A program made the translations under genes and the position numbers. This document shows, one piece after another, positions 44,570 through 53,840 of a stretch of DNA of 64,000 nucleotides (position 1 is its first letter; every line of letters starts with the position of its first letter). The stretch lies in NCBI GenBank assembly GCA_023958095.1, contig JAMLGJ010000016.1:18890-82889 (forward strand), given 5' to 3'. The notes under the pieces are model-generated. The model saw only the letters and a program-made list of their open reading frames with translations, made no database searches and was not told the origin of the DNA. This stretch comes from Microthrixaceae bacterium (lineage in GTDB: Bacteria; Actinomycetota; Acidimicrobiia; Acidimicrobiales; Microtrichaceae).

Positions 44570-45697
44570 GTGCAACCAGTCCCCCAGTCGAACCCGGCCG
44601 AACCGGCCGACGCACCCGAACAGGACACCGGGACGATCGACGCTGCAACTGCGAGCCGGCGGGTCGAGGCCCTCATGTTCGAGATGCGCAAGGTGATCGT
44701 GGGCCAGGACCGCGCACTGGAGCGGATGCTCGCATCGCTGCTCTGCGGTGGCCACGTCCTGCTCGAGAGCGTGCCCGGACTGGCCAAGACGCTATCGGTG
44801 GAGACCCTCGCACAGACCGTGGGAGGCACCTTCTCACGGATCCAGTTCACCCCCGACCTGCTCCCTGCGGATGTGGTCGGAACCCGCATCTACCGGACCT
44901 CGAGTGAACGCTTCGACGTGGAACTCGGTCCGGTGTTCGCGAACTTCGTGCTCGCCGACGAGATCAACCGTGCACCGGCGAAGGTGCAGTCCGCACTTCT
45001 CGAGGTCATGGCCGAGAAGCAGGTCACCATCGGCGGCAAGCGTCACGAGGTCCCCCTGCCCTTCCTGGTGCTCGCTACCCAGAACCCGATCGAGTCCGAA
45101 GGCGTCTACCCGCTGCCCGAGGCCCAGCGCGACCGCTTCCTCATGAAGGTGGTGATCGACTACCCGGCTCCGGGTGAGGAGATCGAGATCGTCCAGCGCA
45201 TGGGCACCCACCCACCGACCGCCTCGGAGGTCATGACACTCGGTGAGGTCACCGCACTGCAGCGCCTGGCGGAGGACGTCTTCGTGGAACGCAGCGTGAT
45301 GGAGTACGCGGTGAACCTGGTGCTGTGCACGCGCACACCGGAGAACTTCGGGTTGCCCGAGCTGCGCACGTTCATCGAACTCGGCGCCAGCCCGCGTGCC
45401 TCGATCGGCCTGATCCGCGCCGGCCGTGCACTCGCGCTGATGCGGGGCAGGAGCTACCTCACCCCCCAGGACGTCTTCGACGTGGCCCCGGAGATCCTCA
45501 GGCACCGCCTGTTGTTGTCATACGAGGCGCTCGCCCGTGACGTGGACGTGGAGAACGTCCTCGCCCGGGTCCTCTCCACCGTGCAGGCCCCGCACGTGGC
45601 CACCGCGAACCAGGCCGCCCCGGCCGGCCCCAACGGCAACACCGATGCCTGGCACGGAACCGGCTCCACCGATGCCCAGCCGTGGGTCGCCCGGTGA
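44570..45697 (+). CDS. MoxR-family AAA+ ATPase
   Basis: 375 residues. Walker A ESVPGLAKTLSVETLA, Walker B FVLADEINRAPAKVQSALLEVM, sensor LATQNPIESEGVYPLPEAQRDRF, and the lid with GASPRASIGLIRAGRALALMRGR. MoxR ATPases work as chaperones with DUF58 and VWA partners, both encoded next. I start it at GTG 44570, which has GGAG 6 nt upstream; the frame is open to 44486. The last 35 residues are low complexity. The stop overlaps the DUF58 gene by 4 bp. Confidence 0.93.
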   Translation: MQPVPQSNPAEPADAPEQDTGTIDAATASRRVEALMFEMRKVIVGQDRALERMLASLLCGGHVLLESVPGLAKTLSVETLAQTVGGTFSRIQFTPDLLPADVVGTRIYRTSSERFDVELGPVFANFVLADEINRAPAKVQSALLEVMAEKQVTIGGKRHEVPLPFLVLATQNPIESEGVYPLPEAQRDRFLMKVVIDYPAPGEEIEIVQRMGTHPPTASEVMTLGEVTALQRLAEDVFVERSVMEYAVNLVLCTRTPENFGLPELRTFIELGASPRASIGLIRAGRALALMRGRSYLTPQDVFDVAPEILRHRLLLSYEALARDVDVENVLARVLSTVQAPHVATANQAAPAGPNGNTDAWHGTGSTDAQPWVAR

Positions 45698-46638
45698 GCG
45701 GACTCAGCTCCACCCTCGGCCTGGTCGGCGACCGACCACCCGAGGAGATCCTGCGCCGCCTCACCCTGGACGTGTCGCGACGCCTCGATGGCGTCCTCCA
45801 CGGCGACTTCGTGGGACTGGTGCCGGGGCGGGGTACCGAACCCGGAGAGACCCGGGAGTACGAACCCGGTGACGACGTGAGGCGGATCGACTGGAACGTC
45901 ACCGCCCGGACCCAACACCCCCACGTGCGCCAGACCATCGCGGATCGGGAGCTGGAGGCCTGGCTGCTCATCGACCGTTCCTCGAGGATGGACTTCGGCA
46001 CCGCGGCATCGGAGAAGCGCGACCTGGCGCTGGCGGCCGCCGCCGGGATCGGCCTGATCGTCAGCCGTGGGGGCAACCGCGTGGGGGCCGTGCTGTTGCG
46101 CGGAGACGAGACCACGACTGTTCCACCCCGCAGCGGACGCAAGCATCTCCTCGGCCTGCTGGAGAGAACGATGGCGACCCCCCGCGAGGACGGCAGCGGC
46201 CCGGTCGACCTCGAGGCCGGCCTGCGGAGCGTGGGAGGCATGGCACGCCGCAGGGGTCTGGTGGTTGTGATCTCGGACTTCGACGGCGACCCGGAGTCCT
46301 GGCGGGCCGCGCTCGGCGCGGTCTCACTGCGCCATTCGGTTCTCTGCATCGAGGTGGTCGACCCGCGGGACCTCGAGCTGCCGGCCGCCGGCCCCCTCGA
46401 GTTCCTGGACCCCGCCACGGGCGAGGTGCGCGAGGTCAACACCGACAGCGCGAAGCTCCGGGGCGCATACGCCCGTGAGGCCGCCGCCCATCGTGACGCC
46501 GTTCGCTCCGCGTTCCGCAGCGCGGGGGCCGACCACTTGTTGTTGCGCACCGACGGTGACTGGGTGATGGACCTGGCCAAGCACGTGTCGCGACGGCGCC
46601 ACAGGGCCGAGGTCCTCGCCGGGAGCGCGCCCAGATGA
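45694..46638 (+). CDS. DUF58-domain protein (MoxR partner)
   Basis: 314 residues. The DUF58 signature is plain: GREYEPGDDVRRIDWNVTART, followed by a VWA-like half (LLIDRSSRMDFG, VVVISDFDGDPESW). The MIDAS pattern is only partial (DRSSRM). No membrane segment. GTG start overlaps moxR and the stop overlaps the VWA gene (ATGA), so the three are one coupled unit. Confidence 0.92.
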   Translation: MSGLSSTLGLVGDRPPEEILRRLTLDVSRRLDGVLHGDFVGLVPGRGTEPGETREYEPGDDVRRIDWNVTARTQHPHVRQTIADRELEAWLLIDRSSRMDFGTAASEKRDLALAAAAGIGLIVSRGGNRVGAVLLRGDETTTVPPRSGRKHLLGLLERTMATPREDGSGPVDLEAGLRSVGGMARRRGLVVVISDFDGDPESWRAALGAVSLRHSVLCIEVVDPRDLELPAAGPLEFLDPATGEVREVNTDSAKLRGAYAREAAAHRDAVRSAFRSAGADHLLLRTDGDWVMDLAKHVSRRRHRAEVLAGSAPR

Positions 46639-47606
46639 GCGACAACTTCCTCTCCCCCGGTCGCCTCTGGCTCCTGTTGGTGCTCGTCGCCATCACCGGC
46701 GTGTACGTGGCGCTGCAGTTCCGGCGCGGGCGTTTCGCGATCCGGATCTCGAGTGCCGCGTTGCTCGACAAGGTCGCTCCCAGGCGGCCCGGATGGCGCC
46801 GCCACGTGGTAGCGGGTGTGTACCTGCTGGGTCTCGCAGGTCTGGTCGTCGCGTACGCGCAACCGATCGCCACCGAGAAGGTCCCCCGCGAGCGCTCCAC
46901 CATCGTGCTCGCGATCGACACCTCGCTGTCGATGATGGCCACCGACGTGGCACCGAGTCGCCTCGAGGCCGCCCAGGCCGCCGCAACCGAGTTCGTCGAG
47001 GACCTCCCCGAGGAGCTCAACGTGGCCCTGATCGGCTTCGCGGGCACGGCACAGCTGCTGGTCCCGCCCACCCAGGACCGGACCGCGGTCACCCAGGCGA
47101 TCCAGAACCTCGAGCTCGAGGAGGCCACCGCCATCGGCGATGCGGTGAAGCTCTCGGTGGATGTGATCCAGGACCAGGCGCAACGCACCGAGGAGGGCAC
47201 CCCGGATGCAACCGTGGTGCTGATCTCCGACGGGGAGACGACCGTGGGCCTTCCGACCGCCGAGGCGATTCCGCTCGCCCAGGAAGCAGCGGTGGCCGTG
47301 AACACGATCGCCTATGGAACCCCCGACGGGGTGATCACCATCGACGAGGACGGCGACGGTGTGGGACAGACCGCTCCGGTGCCGGTCAACACCACCGAGC
47401 TCGCGGGCCTGGCCGAGGAGACCGGCGGGGTCGCCAGGACCGCCGGCAGCGCGGGAGACCTGGAGCAGGTCTACGAGGACTTCGGCTCGAGCATCGGCTA
47501 CGACGAGGAACCCACCGACATCTCCTACAAGTTCGCCGGCGCAGCACTGGCGGTACTCACCGTCGGGGCGGTCCTGTCGTTGTGGTGGTTGCAGCGCCTG
47601 CCCTAG
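46635..47606 (+). CDS. VWA-domain membrane protein, BatA-like
   Basis: 323 residues. Two N-terminal hydrophobic segments (about 10-27 and 55-75) flank a short basic loop. The von Willebrand A domain at 88-290 has an intact MIDAS DTSLSMM plus a Thr and an Asp (LISDGETTVG). A C-terminal membrane helix ends the protein (FAGAALAVLTVGAVLSLWWL). BatA-type proteins pair with MoxR in stress resistance or maturation of complexes. It converges with the flavin-barrel gene with only 5 bp between stops. Confidence 0.92.
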   Translation: MSDNFLSPGRLWLLLVLVAITGVYVALQFRRGRFAIRISSAALLDKVAPRRPGWRRHVVAGVYLLGLAGLVVAYAQPIATEKVPRERSTIVLAIDTSLSMMATDVAPSRLEAAQAAATEFVEDLPEELNVALIGFAGTAQLLVPPTQDRTAVTQAIQNLELEEATAIGDAVKLSVDVIQDQAQRTEEGTPDATVVLISDGETTVGLPTAEAIPLAQEAAVAVNTIAYGTPDGVITIDEDGDGVGQTAPVPVNTTELAGLAEETGGVARTAGSAGDLEQVYEDFGSSIGYDEEPTDISYKFAGAALAVLTVGAVLSLWWLQRLP

Positions 47607-47611
47607 GGCCC

Positions 47612-48100
47612 TCAGCTGCGCGACACGACCTCTTCGCCCCGGTCCGGACTCCAGGACCGGACCCACATCCGGTCGCCTTCGACGTGGACCAGCGACATCG
47701 AGCGGATGCGCAGCTCCCACATGTCGCCATCCATGGATGCGTCATCGCCGAAGGCATCGACGAGGAGCCGCTCGGCCTCGTCGTCTCCGAGGGCGACGGC
47801 CACGGCCTCGATGCGGGCGTCGGCCTCCTGCACCGCGAGCTCCTCCGACAGGGGTGCCGAGTGCAGCGCGCACCGGGGGTCGCGCCGCAGGTCGAGTGAC
47901 TTGAGCGCACCCGGCATGGAGCCGATCCAGAGCGTGCCCGGACCGAACATCACGTTGGTGCCGCTGACCCGTGGCCGACCGTCGAGGTGCAACGTCGCGA
48001 GCACGTGGTGTGGGTGGGCCTCGAAGCGTTCCCTCACCGCAGCCGCGAGGTCCGAGGCGTCCCCGGGCAGTTCGGCCCAGCGGAGCGCCTCACCGCTCAC
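47612..48100 (-). CDS. Pyridoxamine-phosphate-oxidase-like split-barrel protein
   Basis: 162 residues. The N-terminal part reads as a flavin- or F420-binding split barrel: HPHHVLATLHLDGRPRVSGTNVMFGPGTLWIGSMPGALKSLDLRRDPRCALHS, the usual pattern of PNPOx-like proteins. I cannot tell FMN from F420. GTG start at 48100 overlaps the smc stop by 4 bp, so it is likely co-translated with smc, an unusual partner. Confidence 0.85.
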   Translation of the reverse strand: MSGEALRWAELPGDASDLAAAVRERFEAHPHHVLATLHLDGRPRVSGTNVMFGPGTLWIGSMPGALKSLDLRRDPRCALHSAPLSEELAVQEADARIEAVAVALGDDEAERLLVDAFGDDASMDGDMWELRIRSMSLVHVEGDRMWVRSWSPDRGEEVVSRS

Positions 48101-51100
48101 CTGATGTCCACCACCTCGGAGGCCCGCTCCGCGACCACCCTGGACGAGCCGCCGGGTTTCATGGAGACCCCGTAGAGCACGTCAGCGGCCTCCATGGTGC
48201 GCTTCTGGTGGCTCACGATGAGCAGCTGCGCCGAGCTGCGGAACTCCTGGATCAGCTCGAGGAACCTGTGCAGGTTCACGTCGTCGAGCGCTGCTTCCAC
48301 CTCGTCCATCACGTAGAAGGGCGATGGACGTGACCTGAACACGGCGAACAGGTAGGCCAGTGCGGTGAGGGACCGCTCACCGCCCGAGAGCAGTGACAGC
48401 TTCTTGACGTTCTTGCCCGAGGGGCGCGCCTCGATCTCGATCCCGGTTCCCAGCAGGTCCTGGGGGTCGGTGAGGCGAAGCGAACCGGACCCGCCCGGGA
48501 AGAGGGTCTCGAACAGGTAGGTGAAGTTCTCGCTCACGTCCGCGAATGCGGCCGAGAACACGTTCACGATCTCCTCGTCGATGGCCCTGATCACCTTGGT
48601 GAGCTCGCGCCGTGACTTGCGCACGTCGTGGAGCTGTCCCTCGAGGAAGTCGTGGCGTTCGGAGAGCTCCTCGTACTCCTGGAGTGCCAGCGGGTTGATC
48701 GGCCCCATGGCCTTGAGTTCGCGCTGCAGCTCGCGTGCCCGTGCCGGAGCGGTGACCCCGTCGGGCAGCAGCGGGCACTCCGCCGCCTCGGCCACCGACG
48801 GCTCCACGTCGAGTTCGTTGCGCAACGTCGCGGTCGCGGTCTCGAGCCTGGTCCGCACCTCGGCATCGGCCACCTCGGCCTTGCCCAGTTGCGCCCGTCG
48901 CTCCTCCAGTTGCTTCTCCTTGGCCGCACGTTCACGCCGCAGGCCCTCGAGCCGCTCCGCGGCCTGCCTGGCCGCCTCGGACTGGCGGCGCCGCTCGGCC
49001 CGCTCCCGCTCCAGGTGGCCGTCGATCGTGGCGACGCGTGCCTCCACGAAGTCCGCGAGACGGGACACGGCGGCCGCATGTGCTTCGAGGAGGACACGGC
49101 GGGCAGCCGCCTCGGAGGCCTCCTGTTCGAGCTCGGACAGCCGGCCCTCGAGGTGCTCCAGTCGGGTGGACACGTTGCGCCGCCGCTCCGTGGCAGCGGC
49201 CGACCGCACCTCTGCATCGGTGCGACGCGAACGGAGTTGCCCGGTGGCCTCCTCGAGTGACTCGCGGGCCGAGGACATCTCCGCGGCGCGCGCCGCCAGC
49301 TCGGCCTCCTCGGCCTCGAGGCGCGGCAGTTCCGACTCGATCTCCTCGGCCCTGGTTGCCTCCTCCGAAGCACGGGTCTCGAGCTGGGCAAGCCGACTCG
49401 ATGCGACCTCGATCTGGGCGAGAAGTTCGGGCTCATCGGTGCCGAGGCGTTCCAGGGTCTCCTCGCTCCTGCGGACCGCCGAGACGTTCGCGTCGCGGCG
49501 ACGGACCGCCTCGACATGTTCCGAGCGGGCGTGCTGGAGCCGGTCACGCGCAGCGCGGGTGTCCCTCGCGGCCTGCTCCGCCCGGACGGCCGACTCGCTC
49601 GAGGCCTCGTTCGCTTCTTCCAGTGCAGCAGCAGTGGCCCCGCTGCCCGAGGCCCCCAGACGCCAACCGACAGCGGAGAACCTGTGGCCCTCGCGGGTGA
49701 CCACGATCGACTCCGGTCGTGACGCGGCCACCTCCGAGGCGCTGCGCCAGTCCCCCTCGACCACGATCGCTCCCTCGAGCAGACGGTCGAGCAGCCGACT
49801 CACCCCTTCGTGGTCGGCCACCGCCACCGCCGGTCTCACGTGGGAACGCACCGAGTCCGGGGTGGCAGCTCCGGGGGGACCGCCCCCGTGGGTGCCGAGT
49901 GCGATGACAGCGCCCCTGTGGTCCCCGGCCACCAGGGCCTCGATGGCGGCGCGGGCAACTCCCAGGTCCGCCACGACGACCGCTCCGAGGGCGTCCGCCG
50001 CAGCCGCCTCGAAGGCACCCTCCCAACCGTGGTCCACCTCCACGAGGTCCACCAGCGTTCCCAGGACCCCCGAGAGACCCTCGAGGCGTTCCGTGCCTGC
50101 CTGTTCGTGGATGTCGGCGAGGGCCAGGGCGAGCGCGTCCGCCCGCGCGGTCCAGGCCGAGTGCTCCGCTTCGGAACGACGTTGCTGGGCCTCGCAGCTC
50201 TCGAGTTCGTCCTCGGCCCGTGCGAGGGCATCGGCCGCCGCCCCGATGGCTGTCTCGAGCTCCGCGCCCCTGGCCCTGGAGGCCTCCAGTTCCCCACGTG
50301 CCGCTTCCGCTTCGAGCTCCAGCCGCTCGCGGCGCTCCGCGAGCGAGGCCAGGTTGGAGCGCAGCGAATCGAGCTCCGAGGCCGTTCGGGACCTCGCCTC
50401 CCGCACACCGGCCAGTTCGCTGCGCAACACCGCTGCCTCGCCGCTGGGGTTCGGAACGCCATCACCCCATTCGAGCTCGAATGCGGCCCAGCGGCCCGCG
50501 AGGTCCTCCTCCTGGGCGTCGAGGGCGGTCATCTCCGCCGCCAGGGCCGCTGCCTGTTCGTCGAGTTCGCCCGACTCGTTCCTCAGCTCGTTCGCCTCGG
50601 ACTCCATCGAGGCCACGACCGCAGCATCGATCGTCGCCTCGAGTGCGGCCGCGATCGATCGGCGTCGCTCCCCAAGCAGTGCGAGCTGGCCGGAACCACG
50701 TTCGCGCAGCGTCTCGAGCCTCATGAGCACGTCTCCGGAGTCGGACACACCCATCGATCCGAGTTCGGCCTCCGCCGCGGTCACCCGCGAGTCCAGGTCG
50801 GCCAGGTTGGCCCGCAGGGTGTCCGCGGATGCGCGCAGCTCCGCCTGGGTGGTGGCCGAGGTGGACAGCTGCTCGCGCAGCCGGGCGATCTCGCGGCCCG
50901 ACAGGAACAGCCGCAGTGCCCGCAGCTCCGCCACGAGGTCGCCGTGGCGCCGGGCTGCGTCCGCCTGGCGCTCGAGGGGCTTGAGCTGCCTGCGTACCTC
51001 CCTGAGCAGGTCGGTGATCCGCGTGAGGTTCGCCTCGGTCGAGGCGAGCCGACGCTCCGAGCGTTCCTTGCGGCGGCGGTACTTGAGCACCCCCGCGGCC

Positions 51101-51588
51101 TCCTCGATGATGAGCCGGCGATCCTCGGGGCGTGCGTTGAGCACCGCGTCGATGTTGCCCTGCGAGACGATCACGTGCTGCTGGCGGCCCACTCCGCTGT
51201 CGCTCAGGAGGTCCTGGATGTCGAGCAGGCGCGCCGGGGAACCGTTGATGGAGTACTCGCTGTCGCCGTTGCGGAACAGCAGGCGGCTGATCGTCACCTC
51301 GGTGAACTCGATCGGGAGGATCCCAGCGGAGTTGTCGATGGTGAGTGACACCTCGGCCCGTCCGAGTGCGGAGCGCTTCTCGGTGCCGGCGAAGATCACG
51401 TCATCCATCTTCTGGCTGCGCACCGCGGAGGGCGCCTGGGCACCGAGTACCCAGCCGATCGCATCCACCACGTTGGACTTGCCCGACCCGTTGGGCCCGA
51501 CGACGACGGTCACCCCCGGTTCGAGGGCGAGCTCGGCCGGGTCGGCGAAGGACTTGAACCCCTTGATCTGGAGGCTCTTGAGGAACAC
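48097..51588 (-). CDS. smc: Chromosome segregation protein SMC
   Basis: 1163 residues. ATPase of bacterial condensin. Walker A GPNGSGKSNVVDAIGWVLG near 32-50, two long coiled coils, a hinge around 500-650 (GLSGVLGTLVDLVEVDHGWEGAFEAAAADALGAVVV), the signature LLSGGERSLTALAYLFAVF and Walker B FYVMDEVEAALDD. The C-terminus is intact. GTG start at 51588, 10 bp after mutM. scpA/scpB are not in the window. Confidence 0.97.
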   Translation of the reverse strand: MFLKSLQIKGFKSFADPAELALEPGVTVVVGPNGSGKSNVVDAIGWVLGAQAPSAVRSQKMDDVIFAGTEKRSALGRAEVSLTIDNSAGILPIEFTEVTISRLLFRNGDSEYSINGSPARLLDIQDLLSDSGVGRQQHVIVSQGNIDAVLNARPEDRRLIIEEAAGVLKYRRRKERSERRLASTEANLTRITDLLREVRRQLKPLERQADAARRHGDLVAELRALRLFLSGREIARLREQLSTSATTQAELRASADTLRANLADLDSRVTAAEAELGSMGVSDSGDVLMRLETLRERGSGQLALLGERRRSIAAALEATIDAAVVASMESEANELRNESGELDEQAAALAAEMTALDAQEEDLAGRWAAFELEWGDGVPNPSGEAAVLRSELAGVREARSRTASELDSLRSNLASLAERRERLELEAEAARGELEASRARGAELETAIGAAADALARAEDELESCEAQQRRSEAEHSAWTARADALALALADIHEQAGTERLEGLSGVLGTLVDLVEVDHGWEGAFEAAAADALGAVVVADLGVARAAIEALVAGDHRGAVIALGTHGGGPPGAATPDSVRSHVRPAVAVADHEGVSRLLDRLLEGAIVVEGDWRSASEVAASRPESIVVTREGHRFSAVGWRLGASGSGATAAALEEANEASSESAVRAEQAARDTRAARDRLQHARSEHVEAVRRRDANVSAVRRSEETLERLGTDEPELLAQIEVASSRLAQLETRASEEATRAEEIESELPRLEAEEAELAARAAEMSSARESLEEATGQLRSRRTDAEVRSAAATERRRNVSTRLEHLEGRLSELEQEASEAAARRVLLEAHAAAVSRLADFVEARVATIDGHLERERAERRRQSEAARQAAERLEGLRRERAAKEKQLEERRAQLGKAEVADAEVRTRLETATATLRNELDVEPSVAEAAECPLLPDGVTAPARARELQRELKAMGPINPLALQEYEELSERHDFLEGQLHDVRKSRRELTKVIRAIDEEIVNVFSAAFADVSENFTYLFETLFPGGSGSLRLTDPQDLLGTGIEIEARPSGKNVKKLSLLSGGERSLTALAYLFAVFRSRPSPFYVMDEVEAALDDVNLHRFLELIQEFRSSAQLLIVSHQKRTMEAADVLYGVSMKPGGSSRVVAERASEVVDIR

Positions 51589-51598
51589 TGTGGCCCCC

Positions 51599-52435
51599 TC
51601 AGACCTGGGTCTGTTCGCAGAAGTAGGTCGTGAGGTTGCCGTAGCGGGCCTTGGCGATCGGACCGCGTGCCCGGGGGCTCATCTCCCCGGCTCGACGGTA
51701 GACCGCGAGGTGGTCCTGGTAGCTGCCCGGCTCGCCGTTCAGGTCGACCCAGCGGTCGTCGCCCTCGAGGCTCGTACCCCCGTACTTGACGGCGTCGTGC
51801 ATCGTCTCCACGACCGCACGGTAGAGCCGGCGGATCTCCGCCGTGGCCAGGCTGTCTGGGGTCCGGTCGTAGCGCAGGCCGGCGTGGAACAGGATCTCGT
51901 CCGAGTAGATCGGACCGAGCCCCACGAGGAATCCGTCGTCCATCAGGATCCCCTTCAGCTTTCCACTGCGTCGCAGCAGGGCGTCGCCGAAGACCGTCCA
52001 GGAGATCGGTTCGTCCACCGGATCGAGGCCCAGCTCGGCCAGTTCCGGGTGGCGGTCCGGGAGGTCCTCCATGGCGATCCACTCCACGACCGCGTTCTTG
52101 TCGGGATCCACGAGCCGGAGCTGTCCGCCCTGGGTGAAGGTGATGACCAGGGCCGTGCCCTTCTCGACCGGATCGCGCTCCTTGTTGCGCGACAGGCGCG
52201 ACCCGGCCCCCAGTGAGATGACCAGTTCATGGCTCTTGTCGTAGGTGAGCGCGATGAGCATCCCGTGGCGCACCACGCCGGAGCCCTTGGAGCCCTCGAT
52301 CTCACCGGGGAGCGCCTTGCGGGTGATCCCCGACAGCACGCCGGCGACGGGCACCTCGACCGCCTTGACCTTCCGGTCGCCGACCTCGCGGTCGAGTTCC
52401 CTGCGCAGCAGTTCGATCTCGGGAAGTTCAGGCAT
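51599..52435 (-). CDS. mutM: Formamidopyrimidine-DNA glycosylase family protein with zinc-less finger
   Basis: 278 residues. Begins PELPEIE, placing the catalytic Pro right after Met and fixing the second of two adjacent ATGs (52435) as start; GGAG lies 6 nt before it. The helix-two-turn-helix region is present (YSDEILFHAGLRYDRTPDSL). The C-terminal finger keeps its outline (RARGPIAKARYGNLTTYFCEQTQV) but only one of the four zinc cysteines (C273). A zinc-less finger like that of NEIL1 is the likely reading. The start lies 8 bp inside rnc. Confidence 0.9.
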   Translation of the reverse strand: MPELPEIELLRRELDREVGDRKVKAVEVPVAGVLSGITRKALPGEIEGSKGSGVVRHGMLIALTYDKSHELVISLGAGSRLSRNKERDPVEKGTALVITFTQGGQLRLVDPDKNAVVEWIAMEDLPDRHPELAELGLDPVDEPISWTVFGDALLRRSGKLKGILMDDGFLVGLGPIYSDEILFHAGLRYDRTPDSLATAEIRRLYRAVVETMHDAVKYGGTSLEGDDRWVDLNGEPGSYQDHLAVYRRAGEMSPRARGPIAKARYGNLTTYFCEQTQV

Positions 52436-53300
52436 CATGGTCTCCGTTCGGCGCCACGACCTCGCCGTGGACTTCTCCCTGTGCCACGGAATCCCCGTGG
52501 GCTTCTCCGGCCGTCATCGCGTCGACGCTGGCGGCGTCGGGCATCTCGACACCGTTCGCCATGCCCGAGTGGGCTGCGGTGGTTGCGACGAGGCGCTGGT
52601 AGGCAGCGCTCGCAGCCTGCTGTTCGGCCTGCTTCTTGGTGCGTCCCCGCCCCGCACCGCAGATCACGCCGTGCACGCTGACACGGGCGGTGAACACCTT
52701 CTCGTGCTCTGGGCCCAGCCCGAGCAGTTCGTAGTCGGGGAGCTCCCCGTAGAGCCTCGCGGAGAGCTCCTGGAGACGTGACTTGTGGTCGGCGTGGAAC
52801 TCCGAGTCGGAGACCTCGACGATGCGTTGCTCGAACAGGCCGAGCACGACTCGACGCGCGGCTTCGATCCCGCCGTCGAGGTGCACCGCACCGATCAGTG
52901 CTTCGAGGGTGTCAGCCAGTATCGAGGACTTGTCGCGGCCACCGGTGGCCTCCTCGCCGCGGCCGAGGTGCACCGCGTCGCCGAGTCCCAGCTCACGTGC
53001 CACCTCGGCGAGGGCCACGGTGCTCACGAGTGCGGCCCGGCGCCGCGCCAGGACGCCTTCTGGCTCGTCGGGGTAGGAGGAGTAGAGCCGGTCGGTGATG
53101 ACCAGGCCGAGCACCGAGTCCCCGAGGAACTCGAGCCGCTCGTTGGACTCGACTCCCCCGTTCTCGGCACACCACGAACGATGGTTGAGTGCGAGCGCGA
53201 GCAAACCGGGGCTCTCGAAGCAGTACCCGAGCGCGGCGGGCAGCCTGTCCGAAGGATGCGGTCCTTCCTCAGAGCCTTGCGATGACGTAGTCGACGGCAT
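52428..53300 (-). CDS. rnc: Ribonuclease III
   Basis: 290 residues. Cuts double-stranded RNA, including rRNA precursors. RNase III signature NERLEFLGDSVLGLVITDRLY, with catalytic acids in LGDS and DTLEALIGAVHLDGG; a dsRBD at about 165-235 (DHKSRLQELSARLYG, GAGRGRTKKQAEQQAASAAYQRL). The C-terminal 50 residues are a non-family tail. The start at 53300 overlaps acpP by 32 bp and has a weak ribosome-binding site; a later start would cut into the fold. Confidence 0.96.
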   Translation of the reverse strand: MPSTTSSQGSEEGPHPSDRLPAALGYCFESPGLLALALNHRSWCAENGGVESNERLEFLGDSVLGLVITDRLYSSYPDEPEGVLARRRAALVSTVALAEVARELGLGDAVHLGRGEEATGGRDKSSILADTLEALIGAVHLDGGIEAARRVVLGLFEQRIVEVSDSEFHADHKSRLQELSARLYGELPDYELLGLGPEHEKVFTARVSVHGVICGAGRGRTKKQAEQQAASAAYQRLVATTAAHSGMANGVEMPDAASVDAMTAGEAHGDSVAQGEVHGEVVAPNGDHDA

Positions 53301-53556
53301 CTCGCACGGTCTTCAGATCCTCGAGGTCGTCGTCCTCGATGCGGAAACCGACACTGCGCTCCCCCAGCTCTTCCTCGAGGGCCTCCACCAGCTCGATCAG
53401 GGCCAGGGAGTCGGCGTGCAGGTCCTCCGCGAACGAGTCGCCCTCGGAGACCTGGTCAGGGTCCATCTCGAGGATGTCCCCGAGCCGGTCCTGGACGAGC
53501 CGGAGGATCTCCGAGCGATCCACCGGGCCCTGTTGCACATGGGTTTCGGCAGGCAT
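53269..53556 (-). CDS. acpP: Acyl carrier protein
   Basis: 95 residues, acidic. Carries acyl chains on a phosphopantetheine arm at the Ser of DLHADSLALIELVEALEEEL. The four-helix pattern is complete. ATG at 53556 preceded by AGGAG at 11 nt; the frame is open further upstream without family sequence. Overlaps the rnc start by 32 bp. A 284-bp gap separates it from rpmF. That gap has a hairpin near rpmF, an AT-rich patch near 53620 that might hold its promoter, and no gene. Confidence 0.95.
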   Translation of the reverse strand: MPAETHVQQGPVDRSEILRLVQDRLGDILEMDPDQVSEGDSFAEDLHADSLALIELVEALEEELGERSVGFRIEDDDLEDLKTVRDAVDYVIARL

Positions 53557-53801
53557 GACTGCGATTCCACTCCTAGCTGGGCCGTAGAGGCGACCGGGCC
53601 TCGATCCGGCCCGTGTTCTTTTCGATTGACTTGCGTGTCTGGTCGGGTGTCGGTCAGCCGCACGACTGCACGCGGGCGCCGACACCCGGTGTGGGCAAGG
53701 CCCCTCGGCACCGCTGAAAGGCCTCCCCCGCGCACTTGGCGACACCATACCCTCTCCGGTGCGCCCCCGACGCGGACTGCTCCTGAGGGGCTGGGCGTTG
53801 G

Positions 53802-53825
53802 CCGGTGCCGCCTTGGCGGCATCGG
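53802..53825 (-). terminator. Hairpin after rpmF
   Basis: CCGGTGCCGCC (53802-53812) faces GGCGGCATCGG (53815-53825): an 11-bp inverted repeat with one G-T wobble, and in practice a stem of about 9 bp with a small loop. It lies 15 bp past the rpmF stop and has no U-tract. It probably ends the DUF177-rpmF transcript before acpP. Confidence 0.5.
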
Positions 53826-53840
53826 CGGCCGTCGGCCGGT

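Noticed and set aside
48521..52216. 1231-codon plus-strand open frame opposite smc and mutM
   Set aside because: Ser/Arg/Ala-rich shadow of the coiled-coil codons of smc; no family features and it crosses two real genes.
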